Positions 35,734-46,948 of a DNA stretch of 64,000 nt are shown here, piece by piece; the first letter of the stretch is position 1; every line of letters starts with the position of its first letter. Both the position numbers and the translations under genes were made by a program. The notes beneath the pieces are model-generated. The model searched no databases. It had not been told where the DNA came from and worked only from the letters and a program-made list of their open reading frames with translations. Origin of the DNA: Bursaphelenchus xylophilus. Lineage: Eukaryota > Nematoda > Chromadorea > Rhabditida > Aphelenchoididae. The stretch covers positions 4,154,001-4,218,000 of the forward strand of contig CAJFCV020000003.1 in the NCBI GenBank assembly GCA_904066235.2, read 5' to 3'.

Positions 35734-37244
35734 TACTCCGCCGATTTAATTTGGACCAGTCTGAAACTTGAAAACGGTTATAGATATGAACTCCATTCCT
35801 TCAACAAGTTTGATCACCAGTCGACTCTATGTTCAACTGTAGCCAAATATTTCCTCTGCCTTGAGGCACAAGAAAAATATTCGAATTTTGTAATTTTTTC
35901 TGTCGAAAAAGTTTGGACCAGGGCAACAAAAATTTGCATTTGTTTATCACTAGGTGGGGTGAAACCATGATAACTTGTGAAAATAATTGTGATTCCCTGC
36001 TGATACTAACGAGCAGGGAATTCCGAGATTAGCGCTGTGTTTAAGGCCCTGAGGGCAATTTTTAAGAAAATTCCCAAAATTCCAGAATTTTTTCGCCCTG
36101 GCGCTTGAGTAAGAAGCGTAAATCGTCTTAAATTAGTTTCTGTGCAACCACAGTATCGTGTACATCTAATTGGATGACGTTATAAAATAGTTTTACATCT
36201 AAAATTTTTTGTTCTTGGAGGATTTGCGACTTTGAAACTTGGGTTGGCGATAATAGTGAGACCACTGCGCTCAAACAACTGCTAAATCATACAGCGTTTT
36301 GCTTTCGACATATGAGGGGCATCCCACACTTTCCTTCAGTGTCAAAACAATATCCGATTTACACGCGACAAATGCACAATAGACCGAAGACTTTGATAAA
36401 AAAAGTTTTCGTTGGCCCAGTCGAAACATGTTGAGAAAAAACAATTTAATGTGCATCAAATTAAGTTCTATCAGGTCTGTCTAGCACCTCATAGCGGAAT
36501 AAACGTACAATGTACATATAGGACCATCTTTTTTCACTTTGGAAAACTTTTAAGTAAGCACCCTCTTCTTAAATTTTTTTATCAAAGTGTTCGGTCTATT
36601 GTGCATTTGTCGCGTGTAAATCGGATATTGTTTTGACACAGAAGGAAAGTGTGGGATGCCCCTCATATGTCCCAAGCAAAACACTGTATGATTTAGCAGT
36701 TGTTTGAGCGCAGTGGCCTCACTATTATCGCCAACCCAAGTTTCAAAGTCGCAAATCCTCCAAGAACAAAAAATTTTAGATGTAAAACTATTTTATAACG
36801 TCATCCAATTAGATGTACACGATACTGTGGTTGCACAGAAACTAATTTAAGTCGATTTACGCTTCTTACTCAAGCGCCAGGGCGAAAAAATTCTGGAATT
36901 TTGGGAATTTTCTTAAAAATTGCCCTCAGGGCCTTAAACACAGCGCTAATCTCGGAATTCCCTGCTCGTTAGTATCAGCAGGGAATCACAATTATTTTCA
37001 CAAGTTATCATGGTTTCACCCCACCTAGTGATAAAGAAATGCAAATTTTTGTTGCCCTGGTCCAAACTTTTTCGACAGAAAAAATTACAAAATTCGAATA
37101 TTTTTCTTGTGCCTCAAGGCAGAGGAAATATTTGGCTACAGTTGAACATAGAGTCGACTGGTGATCAAACTTGTTGAAGGAATGGAGTTCATATCTATAA
37201 CCGTTTTCAAGTTTCAGACTGGTCCAAATTAAATCGGCGGAGTA
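35734..37244. mobile_element. Foldback element 2, 1511 bp, arms of about 670 bp, inserted in receptor 4 exon 1
   Basis: The element begins TACTCCGCCGATTTAA and ends with the inverse, TTAAATCGGCGGAGTA. The left arm (35734-36404) and right arm (36574-37244) are inverted copies with few mismatches and flank a spacer of about 170 bp. It is flanked by TA on both sides (35732-35733 and 37245-37246), as for Tc1/mariner-type or related TA-targeting transposons. No transposase frame; the matching conceptual peptides at both ends are only a by-product of the symmetry. It must move, if at all, with enzyme from elsewhere. The nearly symmetric arms would form a long hairpin and make double-stranded RNA if transcribed. 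Confidence 0.88.
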
Positions 37245-37338
37245 TAATAACGATATAAAGTACAATTAGAGGCGAGAGAATTGATAACAAAGAGATAAAA
37301 ACAAAGATCCCGTCAGCTATATTGAGTAGAGTCGACAT

Positions 37339-38688
37339 GTCGACGATAGGGATGAAAGGTTACATGGGAATGGCGATGAAATAAAATTAGAAAAAAAAAT
37401 GATAAAATGGGAGTGCACCTGTTCCATTGCATAAGAGTTCGTTTACCGTGAATACCAAATGCAAAGAGATCGTTAGTGTTGAAATATGTAATTGTCAGAC
37501 ACTTTCGGACATAATCTTTAATTTAGTTAAATTTGACTGGCAAAAAATGCAGTGTGTATAACGGCGTATTGGGCGCAAAGTTTGAACTATAGTATATATA
37601 AGGGAAAAGAGTATGATTGTTGGGTTATTATTTATTAGGTTGTCCAACAAATAATGATCATCGCTTGTCTTTTTTAGAGACTTTAAGCTTTGCCCCTCTC
37701 ACAGAGGCTCACTATTTGTTGAACAACCTAATATAAGGTTGAAAAATGAAAGATGATTGGTTTTGACCTTATAGAATTAGCAAACAATCAGGAACATTTT
37801 TATGACTTTCTTTAGAGAACTTCGTGGGCATTAATGAACAGGTAAGTTCCACGTGAGGAATGTGGGAATTTATTCGAAAAAGTGAATTTATGGGTTTCGG
37901 TGAAGAGTTGACCGTTTTCAAAGGGCCATGTTCCAATTTGCTTACTCTTTTTATAGCTACAATTTCTCGAGCAAACACATATAGCTCTCAAATTTACATG
38001 TTCCAAATTACAAGGCTTGGCGAGTATTCCGCCAATAGTTATGGAACTCTCCCTGTTTTCGCACCTACAAATTTTGGTGCACCCTGTAAAGCGCAAGTCT
38101 TTAAGACAAAGAAAATTAATCATGCAATTCCGAATTTGGACTATTTTTTGGCTTAAAAGTACAATCATTTCCATGGGAGCAGTTAGAGAAAAAAATGTTA
38201 CCTTATGTTCAAAATACGCGTTGTTGATGTTTGAATAAAGTAACCAGATGATATGTTGACCCTATAATTATTTTAACATTAGAATTATAATTATAGCTTA
38301 CGGGATTCTCGTTGTTCTGTTTAATCAAACTTTTGACATGTTAACATAACCGTTTTGGGGTGTTATGGTCGTTTAGTGCAGTTTTATTTTCGCTTCGTAT
38401 GCCCGTAACGTTATATTAATTTGAAAATGGTATCATTTTAATTAAAGAAAGAGTCTGTGAAGTTAGTTTTATAATGGTTTAGTTCAAAGTCCACTGTAAT
38501 TTACTTCTCGTTCAACATGGCCCTTAATCAAATCACCATAACCCAATAAAACTGTTTGTAAAAGCATTGTGACTAATATGCATTACATTCACGCGGTAAA
38601 TTCTATTCACTCTCAAGCCTACAACCTTTTCCAGACAAAATTAAAAACTCCATGTTCCTGACGTGAGCCCATTTTTACTTACCTTAAC
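37339..38688. other. Intergenic region between divergent receptors 4 and 5
   Basis: About 1.35 kb of AT-rich sequence at the orientation switch of the receptor array, with one small mariner-like element (37635-37731). Frames on both strands at 37769-38238 overlap each other and carry no motif. No gene is supported. Confidence 0.5.
37635..37731. mobile_element. MITE C, 97 bp, mariner-like ends
   Basis: The left end TTAGGTTGTCCAACAAATA is mirrored by TATTTGTTGAACAACCTAA, leaving only about 55 bp in the middle. TA stands on both sides (37633-37634 and 37732-37733). The TTAGGTTG-type end resembles mariner termini. Non-coding. Confidence 0.75.
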
Positions 38689-40070
38689 ATGTTCACAACC
38701 AGCAGTTGGTTTGATGTGGCCTTATTTGTCATCAGCATGATTTCGGTGATTCTCCCGGCACTGGTTATTTATTTGCTCCTTTTTCATTCACCGGAGAGTA
38801 TGAAAAGTTACATTCCTTTTGTCCTGAACTTTACAATCCCCGATTTATTGTTGGCTCTGGAGCTGGGGATCTTCGTTCATCCGGATCCGATATTTCCTTT
38901 CCCTGGCGCTTATGTCAGAGGGCTGTTTAGGCATTTCGGGAGCTTTGGAGGGAAGTTTTCGGTAAGTTCTTTATTGTATACTCATAGCTTTGCGCTTTTC
39001 TTGGTCTATAAAACCTTGTCTTGGAATAAAACTAACAATTCAGTAAAAAATCATCGTCAAAAAAGGTTTATCTTGGCAATAATTAACCTGTTTTTAGATG
39101 GCTCTAATGTTCAACACAGTCGCATTCGCCATTTCTGCCCAATGTTATTGCATTATGTACAGATATGCGATGTTGATGGACGATTTGAGGATCTTTCATG
39201 GGATGCTACGGCCAACAACCTGGATTTTTGTGTACATTGGCAAGTTTACATTCGCTGGGGTAAATACTTATGTGCTCTATAAAATGACGTTGGAAGGAGA
39301 TGTGAGTTCAGACAACCAAATATTTATCTACTCTAATCAAAGGCTGCGACAGATGATATGATCTCATTGTATCCTCGGCTGGCCTCCTCGTATGAGGGAC
39401 TCAACATTCCAGATATCTCTAATTCAGTGCTGATTTACATGCAAGAATCGGTGGATGTCTTCACTCTGAGTGCTCTCGCTGTTGTGTTTATAGGGTTCTT
39501 TACGGCGGAGTTTGTGTCGGTTGGTTGTATATATCACATTTTGAAGAAATTGGAAGAAAAACGAAGGAATTTCACTGAGCGTACATATCGACTGCATAGG
39601 CAACTGACAACAGTGTTGGCGTTTCAGGTAAAGACCCTTTAGATGGGCGTTATGTAGACTTTGATGGCTATGCAAAAACATGGTGCTCTTTTCAGCTGGC
39701 AACTCCGGTTCTCTTCATCATGTGTCCGATTACAATATCTCTGGTCTGCCAAATTTTGAACTCTGGTTTCAACGCCAGCCTTGGCCAATATGCAATTCTT
39801 TCGCTGGATCTTTATGGGGCCGCTAATTCATTTATCACAATTTATTTCGTGAAACCTTATCGAGTTTACGTCCTGCGGAAAGTCAGCAAACTGATTACCT
39901 TTATAAGTTGTGGTCTTTACACAAAGGATATGATCGATGTGAACCTAGAAGCGACCAGTCGATCGTATAACCAGCCAAGAAAGAGGGCCAATTCGGTCAA
40001 CCCGGCTTCGTTCAAAGCGGAAATGGCGTTTAAGCCAAGGACGTCCATACAATGCCCATATGTTTATTGA
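38689..40070 (+). CDS. Seven-transmembrane chemoreceptor 5, 378 aa
   Basis: Four exons: 38689-38961, 39098-39301, 39343-39627 and 39696-40070. Exon 1 joins what are exons 1 and 2 elsewhere (273 nt = 147 + 126), so intron 1 has been lost. The third exon is best entered at a weak acceptor (AATCAAAG, ending 39342), which keeps phase; the better-looking GCGACAG ten bases later leads to a stop. Motifs: FHSPESMKSYIPFVLNFT, HPDPIFPFPGAY, TYRLHRQLTTVLAFQ and IYFVKPYRVY. The cytosolic tail is about 30 residues longer than in the paralogues and is basic, with SYNQPRKRANS. The gene is the first of seven on the plus strand. Confidence 0.8.
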
Positions 40071-41624
40071 TAAAGCTTTACATATCAAAACGCAAGTGTT
40101 ATAGAGGGTTTTACATCTCGAATTGAAGGGCGAGAGGACGGCTCGGTGATTTTCTAAGTTTCCTCCAGCTAAAATATTGAACTCAGTAAACATTACAATA
40201 CGGATAAAGTCCTTATCACGTTTGCATAACAGACTCGGTGCTACAAGAACCTACGTGACCGCCGTTGTCGGAGTAATGTGTAATATATTCATGCAGTCCA
40301 GATACAGTTCAAGATTTTTATAAATTCAAGTACCTTAATCAAACTCATTGAACATAAAAAAGTCGGCGTAAATTTCAACTCTTGTGCTCAAGGAAAATAG
40401 TCAAAATAGTAATTATAATACAAGCATCCACACATTACCCTGGAATTAACAAATAAAGAATTCCCAGAAGCTCGTACGTATCTCAGTAAGTCATAGTAAA
40501 CAGTTTCATGTTATTGTCGTGACATTTCAGGGGTTTTTGGCAACTCTATTACTGCGAAATTAAAAACTGCTTACAATGCTGAGGAGCGGCTGAACTCAAA
40601 GTTTGTATAAATATTAATAGCTTCAAAAGCCTGGAGCGAAGAAAATGGCTCTGTTTTTATTATTCTAGCCCACTTTGATTCCAATAACTCTGCATGTAAA
40701 TTGGATTTGAAGCCAGATACGATTAGTTTACAGGATGTGGGGTTTGAGATCGCTCTTAGAATTCGTTGCTTTCTAATATAATATAATAAAAAATTTGTAA
40801 AATTTTTGTTTTTTGGCGATAACCGAGTGACCGAGGGACTTTAGGACTATATTTTTCAAGGGCTACGGTTCCCAAAAACCTCTAAGCTCGCGTTTTGCAG
40901 AGTCCACCGAAATTTTGACGTTGACTTTGGTCTTATATTTCCAGGATGACAACTCGCGTTTTTACCCATAATTTTAATATCTGTTTTCCAGGCCAATTTT
41001 CCTGACGTTTACATACATATATTGGAGGTGCTTTATAAATTTCAGCGCGCTAGTCCATCCGAACCCTGCGGATTTGGTTCAAAGTTAAAAGTTGCGCAAT
41101 CTGACACAACGTTGCAAAATTTCTCTCTTTGTAAAAATTTCTGCGTGTCTCTGTCGGCTCCTCCTCCCCTCCCCCTTTTTTTGTGAACTTTCAACTTTGG
41201 ACTAAATCCGCAGGGTTCGGACGGACTAGCGCGCAGAAATTTATAAAGCACCTCCCATATTTTAGTGTTGCGGAAAATGCGGGTTATATGTATACAGTTT
41301 ACCACGCGTTCTACAAGGAATAACTTTGATGATTTCTCACAACTCTCAACCCTTGGAACAACCTGAAGTCAAAAACGCTTGGGGCAATGAAACTCCAATC
41401 TTTCTCCTTTTTTTTTATTTTCCCCGGGAACTTCCCTGTCTGCCATTCTCAAAACAAATCTAAAAGGACTTTGTACACCTTTGAATGCGCAATGAATATC
41501 CGAATTTTCTTTAATTCCCATGCGCCTACGTAGAAAAGAGCGCGAAAAAGTTTGGGTTTATTTGAAATATTTACCAGGTGCAACTGTCCTCACGAAATGT
41601 TGTATCGATAACACTCATGTCAAC
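40071..41624. other. Intergenic region with MITE D
   Basis: About 1.55 kb without a supported gene. It contains the inverted-repeat element at 41019-41261. The rest is AT-rich and shows no other repeat or motif I could identify. Confidence 0.45.
41019..41261. mobile_element. MITE D, about 242 bp, terminal inverted repeats of about 70 bp
   Basis: ATATTGGAGGTGCTTTATAA at the left is mirrored at the right end (TTATAAAGCACCTCCCATAT). The symmetry runs through GCGCGCTAGTCC, CGAACCCTGCGGAT and TCAAAGTT. The centre is pyrimidine-rich (cctcctcccctccccc). Non-coding. Confidence 0.75.
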
Positions 41625-43141
41625 ATGTACGGGTTCCTCCAAACGGCGATAAGTGTGGTGTCCATGATACTCTCCTCGATCGTCGTGTATGTGGTCTTCT
41701 TTCATTCGCCGAGGAGTATGGGAACTTACACCAGATTCATCACCAATTTTACGGTAAGTTTTTGTAACCAATTTTGAAATCCATTAAAAAAAGTAATTTA
41801 AATTTTTAAAGCTGTGTGATTTTATGATGTCATTTTGTGTTGGATTCGTTGTTCGGCCGTTCCCAATATTTCCATTCGATGGAGGGTTGGTTGAAGGATT
41901 TGTCCGAGGATTGGGAGATACTGGCGGAGCTATTTCAGTAAGTCAATCGATCGCTCAAAACTTTAGCCGGTACTTTGAAGAGACCGCTAAGAAAAGGAAA
42001 GGTTTTGTAGACTTTGATTCGCTCCAGATTTCCTCAAAATCTGTATAAACTTGACGACTTTTTAGCAGTTTTTTGACTGTTAACCAACCATTTCTAGTTT
42101 GCAATAATCCTGAACGCTTTGGCATATTGTTTGTCCGCGCAATGTGCTTGCATCATTTATCGATTTTCCGTGCTCTTGGATAATAAAGCGATATTACAAT
42201 TCGTAGTTAGCAAAATTACATGGACATTTGCCTACACCGGCAACGTGATTTTTACTATTGGAACTACATATCTTTCCGTGAAGCTTCAGGTCAGACGTGA
42301 GGTATGGTTTTGACGTTTTGTTGAGCAGTCTAGTTATGCCTTGTTTCTGATTAAATATTTCTATGAGGCGTGGTAACAAATATCAATTTCAAAAGCCCAT
42401 ATGTAATATTTTTCCGTTCCAGCTGGAGTTTTTCCTTGAGTTTTTTTTTCTTTGTAAAGCATGTGCTTACAGGACTTGCAATACTTCCTCAGAGACACAG
42501 CATCTCATCATCCTGAAGTCCCCATTCCCAATCTGGACAATGAAGTTTATATCTACATGAATTTTAGTGGAACCATCGCAACAATAACGGGGCTTTTGGT
42601 TGTCTTCGGCTTTATGATCGTGGAGATCATCTCGTTGGGCTGTGTGTTCACAATCTTCCATCAGATGGAAGTGAAGAAACACACTTTCTCTCCGACCACG
42701 TACAAGATGCATAGACAGTTGACTGCCGCGTTGCTGGCTCAGGTATGTATAAACAAATATTTCTGCAGTCTTTGGTTATACGAACGTTTTTATTGCTCCT
42801 TCGACTTTCAGGTGATAGCCCCGATAATCTTCATCATGCTGCCGGTGATGTACATCATGTTCGGTCGGTATTACCGCTCGGGACTGAGCGAGTTAACAGG
42901 GCAGGTCCTAGTCTTGTGCATGGATATGTACGGAGGAATCAGCTCAATGATTACCCTCTACTTCATCGCACCGTACCGACGGGTTGTATTCAAAGCGATG
43001 TGGGGATGGAGAAGTAGTTCGAAAAGGGTGGAGGAGTGGAAGACGGAGCCCTGGGCGATAAGAACAAAGTCTATATCGACTAGAGGAAGGGCTGATGGAC
43101 TTGAGAAAAGTTTAAGAAGAGGATCAAGAATGGTGCCATAA
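41625..43141 (+). CDS. Seven-transmembrane chemoreceptor 6, 352 aa
   Basis: Five exons: 41625-41753, 41812-41937, 42098-42301, 42473-42742 and 42812-43141, phase 0 throughout. Exon 1 is short (129 nt); an upstream in-frame ATG at 41520 would add 35 charged residues and is less likely. The last intron (69 bp) is in frame without a stop, so read-through would still give a protein. Motifs: FHSPRSMGTYTRFITNFT, VRPFPIFPFDGG, QCACIIYRFSVLL, YKMHRQLTAALLAQ and ITLYFIAPYRRV, where the usual KPYR has become APYR. The tail is long and basic. A poly(A) signal (AATAAA) lies near 43180. Confidence 0.82.
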
Positions 43142-43680
43142 TTTGTGACAATATTCAGGAAGATTGCATATATTCTATTACAATAAAAATTGAATCGCCA
43201 AAAAATGTCATCTCTCGCTTGTTAATTTTTCTTCTTACTGACTTTGAGATTAATTTTAATGTAGTAATCAGTAGACTCCATCGAATTAACATTCTCATTT
43301 TGGTGTTACTACATTATTTGCACGGTAAGATGAGCATTGGAACTGCTGTTTTTTGAACGTTTCAATCAATCTTCTGGGCATCATAACACCCTATCGAGTA
43401 TATTTCTCAAGCATACAACTTTGCCTTTTCATTGTGTCCTGAACTTGCATTTTTATTTGGGACTCCGTGTTATGCATCAATTAACATTTCCAAATTCGTC
43501 GACCCCGGCACAAAAAGAAGGGTTTGACGACAAATTCTCTGACTTCATTTTCTATTTTTCTTCGACATTTGGAGTCAGGTGATTTGCGGTTAAAATTTGG
43601 GAAAGGACACGTTAATTGGACAAAGACTGCCTTTAGTGTGTTCAAGTTACAACTATGCAAAGTTTTATCTGTTCGAATCA
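43142..43680. other. Intergenic region, no gene seen
   Basis: 3' end of receptor 6 (AATAAA near 43180) and promoter side of receptor 7. AT-rich; the frame at 43337-43582 has no support. Confidence 0.45.
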
Positions 43681-44977
43681 ATGAGTCTACGACTTGTTGT
43701 TGGTATATTATTCACGCTTTCCACGACTCTCTCCACAACTCTTTGTTTATTGGCCATTTATGTTGTTGCGTTTCATTCGCCACAAAGCATGACTGGATAT
43801 AAACGGTTCGTCGTCAATTTTACGGTGAGATTTTATAGTCATCTAGTTGCTAGTTTATCAGTAATGGCTTTACAATAAAACAGATTTTTTAGGCCTGGGA
43901 TTTTCTGATTTCCTTAACATTAGGAGCCCTGGTAAGACCAGAAGTCATCTTCCCATACAATGGAGCGTATGTCACTGGCCTTCTGAAACATTTTGGTGAC
44001 GTTGGAGCCAAAGCATCAGTAAGGCTGCAGACTGAATTTAATACTGTTTCAGGTAGTTTTCCTTATGAACACAACAGCTCACGCATTATCCGCGCAGTTC
44101 CATTGCCTCTTTTTTCGCTTCGCCATCTTGCAGGATAATGAAAGACTGCTGGATTTTGTTTTGTCTTGGAAAACATGGATCAGAGGATGGTTTATTTCAT
44201 TTTCGATCACAACAACTGCCGGTATCTTTATCTTTGCGCCAATGCAAGGAACTCAAAAGGTAAGACATCGAATTTTATAAAAATTATGTTTTCCAAGGCG
44301 CTGCAACATTGTGTAACTTAACACTAATTTTTCAGCAAGTCCAAGCAGAGATACTATCCCTTGCTCCGAACTTTCCAAACGATCCACTGCCTGATTTTAC
44401 TCGAGTCATTATGTACACACCACCAACCACAGGGAACGCCATCTACGCAGGGCTCTTTATTTTTATCGGATTTGTCACCTTCGAGGTCGCTTCGTTGATA
44501 GTAGTCTACATCACTTTACGACAACTGGAAGAGAGGAAGAAAAGCTTTTCAATTGATACGTATCGTCTCCACAGACAGTTGACAATTGCGTTGGGGATGC
44601 AGGTACGAAGCTGTGGGTTCAAAAGCCAAAAGTTTAATCTTTAGACGTTGCATAAGCTATTTGTAACCTCGGCTTTTCAGCTTCTAACCCCATTCCTCCA
44701 TCTTGTCGCTCCCGTCTCAATCTACGTAATCTACAACTATCCTTATGGTAAGATGAGTGTTGAGACTGCCACTCTATTCAACGTCTACATGGATCTCTAT
44801 GGCGCTTCAAATTCGTTGATTACCCTCGGCATGGTAAAGCCTTACCGAACATATCTCAAATTAAAGGCAAAGTCTTTCCTTAGGTTCATTAGTTGTGGAA
44901 AGTTTTGTCAAGAAACGGAAATTGTTCCAGTCATGGCACCTGAGAGCACTCTCAACATAAGCCATGACTTTTATTGA
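43681..44977 (+). CDS. Seven-transmembrane chemoreceptor 7, 346 aa
   Basis: Five exons: 43681-43824, 43893-44018, 44053-44259, 44336-44602 and 44681-44977, all phase 0. Introns are short, with intron 2 only 34 bp. Motifs: FHSPQSMTGYKRFVVNFT, VRPEVIFPYNGAY, YRLHRQLTIALGMQ and VKPYRTYLKLK, with a tail ending APESTLNISHDFY. It is closest to receptors 8-10 in loop sequences (WKTWIRGWF, IFAPMQGTQ), so it probably represents the founder side of that tandem series. AATAAA lies just past the stop near 44985. Confidence 0.83.
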
Positions 44978-45288
44978 ATTGGTATAATAAAAAATTTGCT
45001 GGTTTGTACGATTGGTAGTCGATCAGTGTAAAGTAATCATCGAACTGACTGTTCCGTACGCTCTGTAAAAAGAAAGCGCGGTAAGTGCTCTTCTCGATGG
45101 TTTACTTCAGCGACACGATACAATTGTTGCAAGATTCCTTTTCCAAAGCGTCGTTTCAAAGCTTATTTCGTACGCCACTTTTTGCATAAATGTACAACTT
45201 CTGCAGCGCCGGAAAACATGTTAGATTCACACCAGGTGAATATCTTAAAACGACTAAAGTCTACCCATAAAATTAACAAATTTACAAC
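44978..45288. other. Intergenic region, no gene seen
   Basis: About 310 bp between receptors 7 and 8. Only the poly(A) signal of receptor 7 is recognisable. Confidence 0.4.
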
Positions 45289-46588
45289 ATGTTAACGCAC
45301 GTAGCTTTGAATGTTAATTTCTTTGTCAATATTCTATTTTTTATATCGAGTACTTGTTCTACAGTACTCTCATTGGTTGTAATTTATGTGGTCTGTTTCC
45401 ATTCACCTCAAAGTATGAGCGGATACCGAAGATTTGTTGTCAATTTTACTGTAAGAATTATATTTTTTAAGCAGTAATGCTGTGATTGTGGTTTACAATT
45501 AAAAAAGTCCATTTTCAGTGCTGGGATTTTCTGTTTTCTTTATCTCTTGGCTACTTAGTGAAACCAGAGCTGATCTTTCCCTATAATGGCGCATATATTA
45601 ACGGATTATTCAGATATTTCGGGGACATCGGTGCAAAGTTGTCGGTAAGAGAATTATTTTCGTCAATTCCTCTTTAACAATGCCATCTTCAGTTCGTATT
45701 CATAGTAAATACGGCTTGCCACATGTTGTCAACTCAAGTCTACTGTTTGTTTTTTCGCTACGCAATTCTGCAAACAAGTCCAAAGTTCCTGAAGTTTACG
45801 TTATCTTGGAAAACTTGGATCAGAGGCTGGATAATTGCTTTTGCCATCTCCAGTTTAGCCGGATTTTTTATTTTTGCTCCGATTCAAAAGACCCAAGCGG
45901 TAAGGAAACATAATAAAATCACTAGAATAAATAATTCAATTTGAAATTTTCTTCAAACAATTGGATTTCAGGAAGTTCACAATGAAATCCTCGCAATATC
46001 CCAGCAATTTGAAGATCCCCAGTTGCCTGACTTCAGTCGACTAATACTTTACATCTCTCCGTACACAGACAAAGTAATTTACGCCTTGATTTTTGTTTTC
46101 GTTGGGTTCTTCATATTCGAAGTGGTGTCAATCAGCGTTGTGATCGTGGTATTGCGGCAGTTGGAAGCGCAGAAATCCCGTTTCTCTCGAGAGACCTACC
46201 GACTTCATAAACAGCTGACTGTTGCATTGGGAGTTCAAGTAAGCGAAATTAGACTTCGTTGACTAACATTGGACTTGATAACTGTTTTCGTGGGTTGTTC
46301 TTTTAGCTTCTAACCCCATTTCTCCACATTGTCATCCCAGTTACTGTGTTTATTATTTTGAACTACCCTTATGGCACAATGAGCTACGCAACAGGCACAT
46401 CTTTTATCATGTACATCGAGCTTTATGGGACCTCCAATTCGGTGATTACATTATATATGATCAAGCCATATCGAGCGTATCTCAAGTCAAAATGCATGGC
46501 GTTTATTCGTCTCATCACATTTAACAAGTGCGGAATTGAGCCGGTCATGGTGATGGCACCTGAGAGCACGCTCAATACCGTTTATTGA
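45289..46588 (+). CDS. Seven-transmembrane chemoreceptor 8, 347 aa
   Basis: Five exons: 45289-45450, 45519-45644, 45693-45899, 45972-46238 and 46307-46588, all phase 0. Exon lengths 126, 207 and 267 are identical to those of receptors 7, 9 and 10. Most of exons 1-4 is nearly the same as in receptor 9 (FHSPQSMSGYRRFVVNFT, CWDFLFSLSLGYLVKPEL, WKTWIRGWIIAFAISS), which points to a recent tandem duplication. The tail reads MAPESTLNTVY. Confidence 0.83.
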
Positions 46589-46948
46589 AACATTGATTTT
46601 ACACAGAGGCTTCTCTGAAATGAAGGTATAAGAAGACAGGGCGTCCTTGGGATTATATGTATTTAGATGGCAAGCGGCAAGAAATTGGGCACATTGGCGA
46701 CACCTTTCGTACCCTCAAAGACGCGAAATTTACCATTTTATCACAGTAATGCTACACACGGCAGTTCAGGATTTTCTCAAGCTATCATTCTCAGAAGATG
46801 ACATCATTCCAAATTTTTTCGGCGCTTTTCCGGGTTAAAATGCCCACAACATTCGCAAAACCAAACCACAGATGGTTTCATAACAGGTGAAGACTGCCGA
46901 ATTAATGGCGAAATTCGTTCTGTTACAATTATTGCACAAAGTAATGCA
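46589..46948. other. Intergenic region, no gene seen
   Basis: About 360 bp between receptors 8 and 9. A small frame at 46647-46838 lacks support. No repeat found. Confidence 0.4.

Larger units (their letters stand above)
34292..37338 (-). pseudogene. Chemoreceptor 4, broken by foldback element 2 and a 1-nt frameshift
   Basis: The remains of five exons are clear: exon 1 in two pieces (37338-37247 and 35731-35679, plus one copy of the TA target), exon 2 at 35638-35514, exon 3 at 35212-35012, exon 4 at 34917-34648 and exon 5 at 34570-34292. A 1511-bp inverted-repeat element (35734-37244) sits in exon 1. Counting one TA, the two pieces sum to 147 nt (49 codons), matching paralogues. Exon 2 is 125 nt where every other gene in the cluster has 126, so the reading phase is lost at the next intron. 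Either lesion alone would abolish the receptor. Exons 3-5 remain open, with YQLHRQLTIALGAQ and IYFIKPYRS still recognisable, so the decay is young. Confidence 0.82.

Noticed and set aside
35686..37265. Genes coded by the ends of foldback element 2
   Set aside because: The same conceptual peptide on both ends reflects arm symmetry; no start context, splicing or known motif.
39353..39360. GCGACAG as the acceptor for receptor 5 exon 3
   Set aside because: Gives an immediate in-frame TGA; the weaker upstream AG keeps the frame and the paralogue-like protein.
42743..42811. Treating receptor 6 exons 4 and 5 as one exon
   Set aside because: The 69 bp are open in frame, but they have good splice borders at the position conserved in every paralogue, and the added residues would interrupt the LHRQL-to-TM6 junction.
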